64,000 nt of DNA, taken from the NCBI GenBank assembly GCA_023053685.1, contig JALIGW010000002.1, forward strand, positions 256,298,846 to 256,362,845, written 5' to 3'. The stretch is from Diadophis punctatus similis. Its lineage: Eukaryota; Chordata; Lepidosauria; Squamata; Dipsadidae. A program made the translations under genes and the position numbers. Below are positions 55,356 through 64,000 of this stretch, piece after piece (position 1 is the first letter of the stretch; each line of letters starts with the position of its first letter). The notes below the pieces were generated by a model. It did not search any database. It was not told the DNA's origin and saw only the letters and a list, made by a program, of their open reading frames with translations.

Positions 55356-55699
55356 TGTTAAGGGGAGCATTCCCCTGTAGAGGTGATGTTGGATCTTGTT
55401 CCCTTGAAGTCATTCGCATTAGAAAATAAAACAGATTCAAATCTAATTAACAAAATATTTATTTCAGTACAAAAGTAATAAAAGAGCCCTTAATAAGCTA
55501 CATCTTTTCAGCTAATGAAGTCACGTCTGCCTTCGGCAGAATGGAGAAGAGAAAGAAAAGAAGAAGAAGTGGGAGTTGACAAAAACTCCTGGAATGCATG
55601 CATGCGTAGTAAAACATATCACATGTCTGCTTGATCATAAATACAGGAAACTTTAGGAAACATAGAGTTGCACAACTGGCAATAATTCACACCGTGACA
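55356..55699 (-). repeat. Copia LTR of the truncated element
   Basis: TGTTAAG...GTGACA on the plus strand, 344 bp; partner of the solo LTR at 33741-34070. It is inserted directly in the class II beta fragment. Confidence 0.82.
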
Positions 55700-55732
55700 C
55701 CCCTTCTTTGTCAGTTGGGCTAATATAATGTG

Positions 55733-58630
55733 TCACTCAACACACAGTAAATATCTGAGGTAATTATGCTGAGCAATAGGTAATGGTTTGTTCAGAATGT
55801 CAGCTATCTGATATTTTGTTGGCACATATTCTAATTTTATGAGACCTTGTCTTACTGACTCTCTAACATTCTTGTAACGAATGTCAACGTGTCTGGACCT
55901 TGAACCTGTGAAGTGAGTCCTGGAAATGTAAACTACTGATTGATTATCTTCCATCACAGTGATCGGTTTTTCCGGCTTCGTCCAGATATCTGTAACTAAG
56001 GAATCAAACCAGGTTAGGAAGTTACATGCATCAGACACACATGCATACTCTGCTTCAGTTGATGAACAGGAAATAAAACTTTGTTTTCTTACGTTCCAGT
56101 GAACTGGACATCCATTCAGGAACATTATGTAACCTGATGTGCTTTTTCTTGACTCCTTATCACTTGCCCAATCTGCATCTGCATAACAATACATGTCAGC
56201 AAAATCTGTATGTTCTGGTTCTAGCTTCAATTTGAAGTGTTTTGTGTGTATCAAGTATCTCAATAACTTTTTAATACATGACCAGTGAAACTCTGTTGCT
56301 TTGCCTACATGTCTTGAAAATAAATTAACACTAAGTGCTATGTCTGGTCTAGTCCATCCACTAATGTAAAGTAGTGAACCAATTACTGAACGATAAAGTG
56401 TTTGATCCTTGAACTCAGGACTGTATGCATCTTTCAAATTGTGAAAATCAGTTTGCATAGGTGTTTGTGTAGGTGTTGCATCTGTCATGTTGCAATGATG
56501 CAAAAGTTGATCTATCTTAGCTTCTTGTGAAAGGCTAAACCCCTTCTATGTCTTTTCAATGTGAACTCCTAAATATTCATTGATGTGTCCTAATGATTTC
56601 AATGTGAAGTATTTTTGCAAACCTTTAACAAAATTCTCACTCGTGTTTTTTTGGACCAATGTAAACAATATCAACATAAACAAGAACAATTTCATTAATA
56701 TTTCCATACCTTTTTGTGAACACGCATTCATCAGTGTCGGACTTAATAAAGCCCATTAAATTTAGTTTGTCTTTTAGACATGTGTACCACATCAGACCTG
56801 ATTGTTTCAGACCATAGAGACTCTTGTTTAGGAACCAGGTATCCCCTTCTCGGTCCCGGAAGCCGGGAGCGGACCTGACGTAGATTTCTTCATCTAGATC
56901 AGCATGTAGGTAAGCTGTTTCAACATCAAATTGGAAAACTTCAAGTCCAAGGATAGAAGCAGTGGTTAGAGCAATTTTCACACTTTCAGTTCGCACTGTA
57001 GGTGAGTAAGTATTTGTGTAATCTTCAGGATAGCTTTGTGCGAAACCCTGTGCGACAAGTCTTGCTTTGTATAGTAATTCACCATCTGGTTTTTGTTTGA
57101 TTTTGTAGACCCATCTTGTGCCAATGACTTTTTTGTGTGTTGGAGGTGTTGCAGATGTGTATACTTTGAGTTTCTGCAAACTATCCATCTCAACTTGCAT
57201 GGCTTCATACCACTTTTGTTGTTCATCTTCAGAAAGATATTTAATTTGTGAAAAGTTCTCCGGTGGGAGTGTAACATTACAGATCAATGGCGATGGTGTG
57301 TTTGTCAATTGCATTGTGTATCTCTTTGGTGGAATACCTTTTGTAGTTCTCTTGGAACGTCTCGGGACGATTGTCCAGTCGTCTTGTTGTCCACATCTCC
57401 ATCAGCGTCGCTAGCTTCAGCATCCACGGCGTGGTAGGATGGGATATCAGGTGATGAACGTTGGTCATCTGGTTGCACTGTATCAACAATTTCAGTTCTA
57501 GGGAAATAAACTCCAGGGTCATTAGAATGTATCCTGGACCAATCTGAATCTTCTTCAAAATTAGCTGAATTAGAAATTGTTATCGTATTGTGAGAGTCAA
57601 TGAATCTTCCCCATTTAGAATTGCTATCAACACCCATATATCTCAGTCTCTTTGCTACTGGGCCACCTTTTCTTCTTTGGGCCAATGGAATATTGACCAT
57701 GGCATATGAACCAAAAATGTGTAAGTGTCTAAGATCTGGCTGGCAGCCATATAACATGTATAAGGGTGTTTGGTCAATGACACTGCTCCATGTATGATTG
57801 ACAATGTAATTTGCATACTTAACTGCTTCGCCCCAAAATGAGTGTTTGAGATTGGCATCTTCTAGGAGGCAGCACATCATGGTTTGGAGGACCCCTTGCC
57901 TCCTTTCTGCCACTCCGTTGTGAGCTGGCGTAAATGGGGCAGAAGTTTGGTGTAGGATACCGTTTCGTCGCATCCAATCCTGGAAACGCTGAGACGTGAA
58001 CTCGGCACCACGATCACTCTGGATTCTCCGGATCCTCACTCCATGTTGATTGTAGACTTGTACTGCAAAATCTCTAAAGGTCTGAAAGGTTTCAGATTTT
58101 TCTTTCATAAGAAAGACATAACCATATCTAGAATGATTATCAACAATAGTTAAGAAATACTTTTTACCGCCAATAGTTGGACCATAAGGGCCCACAATAT
58201 CAGTATGAACCAAATCAAAAATGCGTGTTGACTTATGTGTAGCATGTTTTGGAACGGCTGCTGCCCTCAATTTTGCCTTTTTGCAAACAGCACAATCCAA
58301 ATGTACCTTACATCCTTTGAAATTCAAACCTTGTGCGAAAAATGGCATCTTTTTAAGAACCTCAAAATTGGGATGTCCTAATCTTCTGTGCCATCTATGT
58401 ATACACCTGTCATGTAAACGAATTCCTGTAAGTGAGGTTGCAGCATTAACATGAGGAACCTTGGGTTTGATTACCTGTTGCTTTGTGGCTTTAGGAGCCT
58501 TTGGAATATTCACAGGATCTCTCTCTGGGGTATCTCTCTCTGGGCCTGTGATATTCTCTATTGAGATGTTTATACTTGCCTGAATTTGAGGTTCTGTCTT
58601 TGGCCTCAAATAGTAGACCTGACCAATCAC
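55733..58630 (-). pseudogene. Copia pol remnant, several breaks
   Basis: The integrase part (58630-57305) keeps HRRLGHPNFEVLK, HTDIVGPYG, IQSDRGAEF and NGVAERRQG. The reverse transcriptase part (57314-56637) keeps AYLHADLDEEIY but one Asp codon of YVDD is deleted, leaving YVDI, and the frame breaks near 56640. A TAG near 56547 precedes RNase H (56503-55733, YADADWASDKES, STEAEYACVSDA), which is open to its natural end. Not functional. Confidence 0.9.
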
Positions 58631-59185
58631 AAAAAGAAGAAGGCCGTGTGTGGCAAACAACTTCCTTAAAATCTTTATTACCGCCTCGGTCGTTCTTTTG
58701 GGCATGATTTCAACTTCAAGCCATTTCGAATATGCATCTACTGTTATCATGAATGTCTGCCCATGGAATGGCCCCGCGAAGTCTATGTGGATGCGTGAAC
58801 AAGGGGCCCTGGGTTGTTCCCATTCAAAAACTGGGGCTTTTGGCGGTGATGCCCTGGACTCCTAGCAAGGAGGACACCCTGCGACCCATTCCTCTATGTG
58901 CTTGTCCATTTTGGGCCACCATACATAGCTCCGTGCCAGTGCCTTCATCCTCACCACCCCTGGGTGCCCCTTGTGTAGTTCCCTTAGAATATCCTCTCGT
59001 AGCGACAGAGGAGCGAGGACCCTATCACCCCACAATAGACACCCCCCTTGTGTTGCCAACTCATTTTGCCTTTGTGCGTAGGGTTGGAGACTGGGTTTCA
59101 CTGGCCCTTGTGGCCACCCCCTCCACACCCAGTTCATGATTGTCCGAAAACCCTCAGCCAGACCAGGGAGAGGCGCCGCTTCCAT
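58630..59185 (-). pseudogene. Gypsy integrase fragment joined to copia
   Basis: Minus strand reads LHKGHPGVVRMKALARSYVW, then a stop near 58862, then DFAGPFHGQTF and VDAYSKWLEVEIM up to FATHGL. It is a different gypsy lineage from the chromodomain element at 18-20 kb. The copia frame continues directly from it. Confidence 0.82.
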
Positions 59186-59559
59186 TCAGGGGAGAAAAAG
59201 GTGATTCTCCTCCTTAAAACACGCGTCTCCCTTGCTCGGAACGTCTGGATGAACCGCCCTTTCCAGTTTCCCACCCCTCGACCCCCCTTTCTTTCTGTGG
59301 GTCAGGGGATTCCCCTTTTCCCTGCAAAGCGGCCCCGAAGGGAGATCCCAAGTTAAAGTTTGGCCGCTTCTCCTCCACTTCCCGCTCCTTTCCATGGAGA
59401 ACTTCGATGGGTTGGACTAGATGACCTCCAAGTTCCCTCCCAACTCTTTTAATCTGTTATCTTGACACAATCTCAAGCCGTATAAGAATCTGCAGAAAAA
59501 AGAAGATTATAAAGTAACAGGTTGGAAGAAATTATCCACCTATAAAAGTGCAGATCTGG
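59186..59559 (+). other. Spacer with CR1 tail
   Basis: 59400-59460 is a plus-strand CR1 3' tail (GGGTTGGACTAGATGACC). The rest is unassigned. Confidence 0.5.
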
Positions 59560-60190
59560 AGCTTTTCCCCAGGAATCGGCCTATTTCGGCTGTGGAAGAG
59601 GAAGCGGCCCTGAACCAAAAGTTCTCCTTTTTATTCCTTTTCCACTAAAACTCTTGGAGGAAGAAAACGCAGGTCCCCCCCCAAAGCCCCCCCTTCTCCA
59701 CACCCCAAAAGAAACCGAGAAGCCAAGAACAGAAACGCAAAAGGCGCTAAAAGAAAAAAGAAAAAACTCCGCACCATCTCCGGGGTTTTCCCCCCCAAGG
59801 AGGCTGCCGGGTAACAGCCGCAGGCAAAGCGGCGCCTGGCTCGGGTGGAAGGGAAGAAGAAACGGACTATTTTTGCCGTCGGAAGCCCGAATGGCCGCAG
59901 CACTTGCAAGAGGCGGAGACCCGGGACTCCCGAGAGAAAGGCTGGCCGGAGGGGAAAGAAGGACCGGAGATCAGGGGAGGGAAATAAGGGCGTTTCTCTG
60001 ACGGGATCGGGATCCGAGGCAGCCGCTGCTTCAGCCCTAACCGCCTCAGAGGACAAAAGACCCACAAAAGGAGCCTCTGGATCACCAGACGCCGCAGAAA
60101 CGGCACAAAAATCCTCCCGCTCATTTCTCGGCTTTCCCAGAAGAGAATTTGGAAGGCTGCCCCAGAGAAGGGGGAATTATCCTCCAAAGC
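59560..60190. other. CpG-rich stretch, no gene recognised
   Basis: Duplicates in part 28050-28130; purine-rich and CpG-rich. Open frames on both strands do not resemble known proteins. Confidence 0.35.
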
Positions 60191-60194
60191 CCCA

Positions 60195-60672
60195 GAAGAC
60201 GAGAAGCAACGGGTGGAAAGTAACCAAGGAGAGAAGCAACCTGGAATTAAATAGAAACTTCCTCACATTGAAGAGAATTAACCAGCAGAACTGCTTGCCA
60301 CCAGAAGTCGTGGTCGTTTCATCACTGGAGGGTTTTAAGGAGAGACTGGACAGCCACTTGTCAGACATGGTATAGGTTAGCACTTAGCACTTAGACTTAT
60401 ATACCGCTTCATAGTGCTTTACAGCCCTCTCTAAGCGGTTTACAGAGTTCAGCATATTCCCCCCAACAATCTGGGTCCTCATTTTACCGACCTCAGAAGG
60501 ATGGAAGGCTGAGTCAACCTTGAGCTGGTGGGATTTGAACAGCTGAACTGCTGAACTAGCAGTAGCCTGCAGTGCTGCATTTAACCACTGCGCCACCTTG
60601 GCTCAGTTCTCCTGCCTGAGCAGGGGGCTGGACTAGAAGACCTCCAAGGTCCCTTCCAGCTCTGTTCTATTC
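60195..60672 (+). mobile_element. CR1-type LINE 3' end with nested SINE
   Basis: CR1 tail of a more divergent copy (NLELNRNFLTLKRINQQNCLP) interrupted after GTATAGGTT by a minus-strand SINE (60379-60605), then continuing TCTCCTGCCTGAGCAGG to its TTCTATTCTA end. Confidence 0.87.
60379..60605 (-). mobile_element. tRNA-derived SINE
   Basis: The reverse complement carries gtggcgcagtggttaaatgc (A box), gttcaaatccc (B box) and the usual body and TATAAGTCTAAGTGCT tail. The least decayed head of the SINEs here. Confidence 0.88.
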
Positions 60673-60777
60673 TAACTGCAGGCTGTTCTTGGTTCTGCCT
60701 GTCAATAAATCTCCTTTCTTAAGCAGCCTCCATTTTATTCCCTTCTTGGAACTGGAGCTGATTTTTCAGGGGATAAA

Positions 60778-60879
60778 ATGGAAACCCACGACTGGAAGGT
60801 GCAACTGAAGAGATTTAATATGGAGGAAATATGCAGCTGCTGTCCAAAGGAAGTGGGAGACACCGACACAAACTTGTAG
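60778..60879 (+). CDS. Short conserved open frame (33 residues), second copy
   Basis: Counterpart of 29528-29629; starts METHDWK and ends GDTDTNL. No family recognised; may be chance conservation. Confidence 0.25.
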   Translation: METHDWKVQLKRFNMEEICSCCPKEVGDTDTNL

Positions 60880-61364
60880 TTTTATAGCAATATAAATGTA
60901 TTTAACATTCGCAGCAGAGAAGACAGTCAGGAACATCCTGAGGTAAATCTCAAACAGCGCCCAAAAGGAAAAGGCGGGAAAAAGGGAAACGGCCCCTTCT
61001 CACCCGCAGCAACCAATCAGAGCGCAGATCCCCTCACGCGGGAGCCCGCCCTCATTCAGCCACAACGGGGTGTTCGGGACCATTCTGCACTTTCCTTCTA
61101 CAGCCATTAAATTGGATATTTTCACATTTAAAGTATTCAAAAGAAACAGAGCTAAGATGACTTTCCTTTTGTCCATTAGATTGAACTGTCAGGCTGGAAT
61201 GATTTTTTTTAATTTATCTTGCACTGCGCTAAAAAGAAGTCAACGTCTTTTCTTATTCTTTTTTCTCTTGAACCTCAGGCTTTCTTTTCCCCTCTTTCTC
61301 CTTCCCTCAATTTCCTATTTCTATTTTTCTTTGTTTTTTTATAACAAACAAACAAACAAACAGA
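60880..61364. other. Unit flank ahead of copy D
   Basis: Matches 29630-30102, including the ggcgggaaaaag and aaccaatcagagcgc blocks. Confidence 0.4.
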
Positions 61365-61620
61365 CTCTAGAAAAAGTGCAGAGAAGAGCAACAAAGATAA
61401 GAGGCTAAAACATATTTAAAAAACGGTTGATGGAACTGGGTGTTTTCTAGTCTGAGGAAAAGAAGGACCAGGGGGGCCATGATGGCGTCTCCCAATATCT
61501 CAGGGGCTGCCAGAAAGATTTCTTTTCTCTCCTGTCCTCTTCCCTTCCCTTCCATCCCCTCAAATAAATAATAAATAAATACAAATAAATATAAATAAAT
61601 AAATAAATAAAGGAGACGGA
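61365..61620 (+). mobile_element. CR1 fragment with AAAT repeat
   Basis: LEKVQRRATK region to ggggctgcc, then an AAATA microsatellite; counterpart of 30430-30660. Confidence 0.7.
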
Positions 61621-61875
61621 ATGAAAGAAGTGGAGTTGCACTAAATATAAGAAATAACGAAACCGCTCTAGAACCGCATCAGAAGAAAGACCAAAATCTC
61701 CTTCAATGCATTTGGGTTAATATAAAAGGGGAGAAAGAAGCGCAGACGTCGAAGCCTTTGTCTGACAGGGAGCCTTTCTTCCCCCTACTCCCAAGCCCAT
61801 CATCCCTGCCCTCTCCCTTCCCCCCTCCCATGCGCTCCTCTTTCCCGACCTTTCTACGATCACTTTCCCCCAAAT

Positions 61876-61992
61876 CCACCAGGGGGCGCCTTCCGCCAAG
61901 GGAAGATAACTCCAGGCGCTTCCCCATTGGCCCACTGGAGGGAGAACGTCAAGAGTGGCTTTGCAGAGGCAGCGGCGAAGAAAGTGACATCA
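61876..61992 (+). promoter_or_regulatory. Copy D promoter: CTCF-like motif, CCAAT, CRE-like half
   Basis: CCACCAGGGGGCGCC (61876-61890), CCATTGG (61924-61930) and AGTGACATCA (61983-61992). The ETS core is changed: GAAAGTGACATCA instead of GGAAGTGACATCA. Confidence 0.6.
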
Positions 61993-62009
61993 CTGAGCCT
62001 TGACGCTCT

Positions 62010-62105
62010 AGGATGCCACACTTGCTGTCCTTGAACTCTGGGGCTCCGCATGAGACGGAGAGGCTGCGGGAGATTCTGACGGGAGGACATCCAGACGTGC
62101 CCCAG
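62010..62105 (+). other. Non-coding exon 1 of copy D (approximate start)
   Basis: Conserved block ending at donor CCCCAG|GTGAGG (62105/62106), spliced to 62477. Confidence 0.55.
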
Positions 62106-62664
62106 GTGAGGAGGGGTTCTTCCCGGGTCCCATGCTCCCCAGCCGCCCTCTCCCTGCAGGGGGAAGCGGAAGAAGCGGGGATGGCGGGGGGAGGGGAGGG
62201 TGGGCCTTGCGGAGGCCCGGCAGGAGAGGAGAGAAGCCGGGCGAGGAGGAGGCAGGATTCGCACCAGGCTCCCCGAGGGCCCGATCCTGTCTCCGGAGGG
62301 GGAGAGAAGCGGGGCGGCCTCTCCAGCTGCCTCCTTCCCGGCCCTGCTCGGGGGGACCTGGGCCCTGTGCTGGGATGAGCCGCTTGGGGCTCCGGGCAGG
62401 TTGGGTGAAGGTCGCTCAGTGGCTGAATTCCACTTTCTAATTCTTTTTCTTCTTCTTCTTCTTCTTCCCATCTCAGATACAGAAACTGGAAGCCATTTGT
62501 GGTCTTTGCAAGGGAAAAGTTTCTCCTGGGGGAAAAAAAAGAGCGGAATAACTTGCAGGGATCCGTCCTGCAGCCCCAGAAATGGTCCCGTGAAGGAAAA
62601 GGCATCTGGAGACCCACAAGAGTCCTTGGACCCATTTAGAGTTGCTCTGCAGAAGAGAGAAAGG

Positions 62665-64000
62665 ATGGAGACAGAACCTTCTGGAAAGGAGGGAACCGGA
62701 AAAGGCCCTTCAGCTGCTCAGCCTGGGAAGAGGGGGAAGCTCTGGACAAGAACCGGGCAGAAGATCCTGGAGGAGGAAACCATCCTCCCTTCAGAAGTTC
62801 AGCCCTGGAACTTCATCCAATACCGGGAGGCTGAGGGTCCCCGAGGACTTTGCAGCCGACTCCACGACTTTTGCAGGCGATGGCTGAGACCAGAAAAGCA
62901 CACCAAAGCCCAGATGCTGGACCTGGTGGTTCTGGAGCACCTCCTGTTTCTTCTGCCCCCAGAGATGGAGGGCTGGGTGCGGGAGTGTGGAGCAGAGACC
63001 AGCTCCCAGGCGGTGGCCCTGGTGGAAGGCCTCCTCCTGAGCCAGGCAGAGGAGCAGAAGGAGCAGGTCCAGTTGCAGGTGAGAGCTCAGAAGGGAATAG
63101 AGAATGTGTTTGAATACTTCACCCCTCCTTCCCAAACTTCTCTGACATTCATCATATGTGGCAATTCACCTATTCTTGTAGAGGACATTGTTCCGTTTTC
63201 TCACTCAACCTCACGGATGGATATTGGGGGCTTTGAGGTTGTGTTCCGAATCTGGGAATCCACTTTATGTCGTGTGATGTACATTAATTCTGCTTCTTTT
63301 TTCCTTCCTCCTATTTGAAGTGCTGCACTGTGGAGATCAGAGATCCTGAGGGAAAGAAGAACCCATCAAATCCCCCTCAGGAGCTATTTTTCTGGAGGAT
63401 CCCTTGGGAAGATCAAAGTCAGGACACCACAGAAGGTAATGGGAGATCCTCTGATTTCCCATCTGTCTTAGCTTTGCTCTCTCTCCTCTTCTATAGAATA
63501 TGTCCTCCTATTTTGTTAATTATGCATTTTGAAATTATTTATTCCTTGCAGAGAAACAAAGAATGAAGCTTTCTGGTTTTTATGACGGAGATCAAACAGC
63601 CGTTGAACCTCCAAATCAAGTAAGAAAGGGAAAAGTTATTAGATTTGTATTCTCCCTTCAGGAAGTGGAGCGGATGTGCAGAGTGCTCTCTCCTTCTATT
63701 TTCCCCCTTTCTTTCACAACATGGAGAGCAGAATAGCAGGTTCAAGTTGCTGTCAGCCAGCATAGCTTCCTCTGGTTATCTTGTTCTGCTAGGTACTCCT
63801 CCAACTTTGTGTTTACAAGAAGCAATTTTTGAAAAGTCCTTCAAGAAATAGGAATAAACATATCACAGTGGCAGGAACTGCTAGAGACCCATTTTTGGGG
63901 GGTAATTCTTTGACTCGGAATTGTGCAAGGCTAATGAAAAATAACTATATTTGAAATAACAAATATTTCATCAGTGAAAGCAATTTTCAGATTTGCCCAT
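62665..64000 (+). CDS. SCAN-KRAB zinc-finger protein, copy D (partial, runs off the window)
   Basis: Coding exons seen: 62665-63078 (SCAN, 138 codons, METEPS start), 63321-63435 and 63552-63619, all with the lengths, phases and splice signals of copies A-C. KRAB and finger exons would lie beyond 64000. The SCAN exon starts at acceptor 62476/62477. Whether the downstream half is intact cannot be judged. Confidence 0.8.

Larger units (their letters stand above)
55356..58630 (-). mobile_element. Copia retrotransposon, 5'-truncated and decayed
   Basis: Minus strand: integrase, reverse transcriptase, RNase H, PPT (55700-55710) and LTR (55356-55699). The 5' LTR, gag and protease are missing; at about 58630 copia sequence joins a gypsy integrase. 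Protein sequence is close to the copia at 12-17.5 kb but the LTR is clearly different and matches the solo LTR at 33741. Confidence 0.9.

Noticed and set aside
59631..60375. Frames of 144-176 codons
   Set aside because: GC-rich flank plus CR1 tail; the only recognisable residues are CR1-derived.

Overview
The window looks like squamate reptile DNA, most likely an advanced snake. The pointers are many 3' ends of one CR1-type LINE, one of them running straight into a long TTCTA-type microsatellite, a tRNA-derived SINE that resembles the Sauria SINE, and L1, chromovirus-type gypsy, BEL/Pao and copia retroelements together. The species call is inference; no search could be run.

The backbone is a tandem array of SCAN-KRAB-C2H2 zinc-finger genes, all on the plus strand. 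Copy A (coding 2141-9422), copy B (31694-39042) and copy C (47864-55050) are complete; copy D (from 62665) runs off the right edge after its SCAN and linker exons. Every copy has the same design: a promoter with a CTCF-like motif, an inverted CCAAT box and an ETS/CRE-like box; a non-coding exon 1; a SCAN exon coding for 138 codons; linker exons of 115 and 68 nt; a 130-nt KRAB-A exon; and a last exon with all the fingers (8, 14 and 11 in A, B and C). Exon phases agree across all exons, giving predicted proteins of 584, 771 and 687 residues.

MHC class II beta debris is interleaved with the array. Behind A (11612-11873), B (40094-40729) and C (55295-55355) lie broken beta-2, transmembrane or cytoplasmic exons. 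Three blocks resembling MHC S-X-Y promoter modules lie at 27.4, 29.3 and 44.8 kb, the last two upstream of B and C. The duplicating segment therefore probably carried one zinc-finger gene plus parts of a class II beta gene, and the locus is probably in or next to the MHC.

The rest is nested mobile DNA. 12-17.5 kb: a full-length copia element with near-identical LTRs, 5-bp target duplication and an initiator-tRNA-Met primer site. 17.9-20 kb: a minus-strand chromodomain gypsy. 20-22.7 kb: an L1-type element with intact ORF1 but no ORF2, flanked by a 13-bp duplication. 22.7-25 kb: a BEL/Pao fragment. 55.4-59.2 kb: a decayed minus-strand copia joined to a gypsy fragment. Copy-specific insertions (L1 in A, hAT with a nested copia solo LTR in B, L2-like LINE and another hAT in C) date events after the duplications. 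No convincing tRNA, rRNA or other RNA gene was found.
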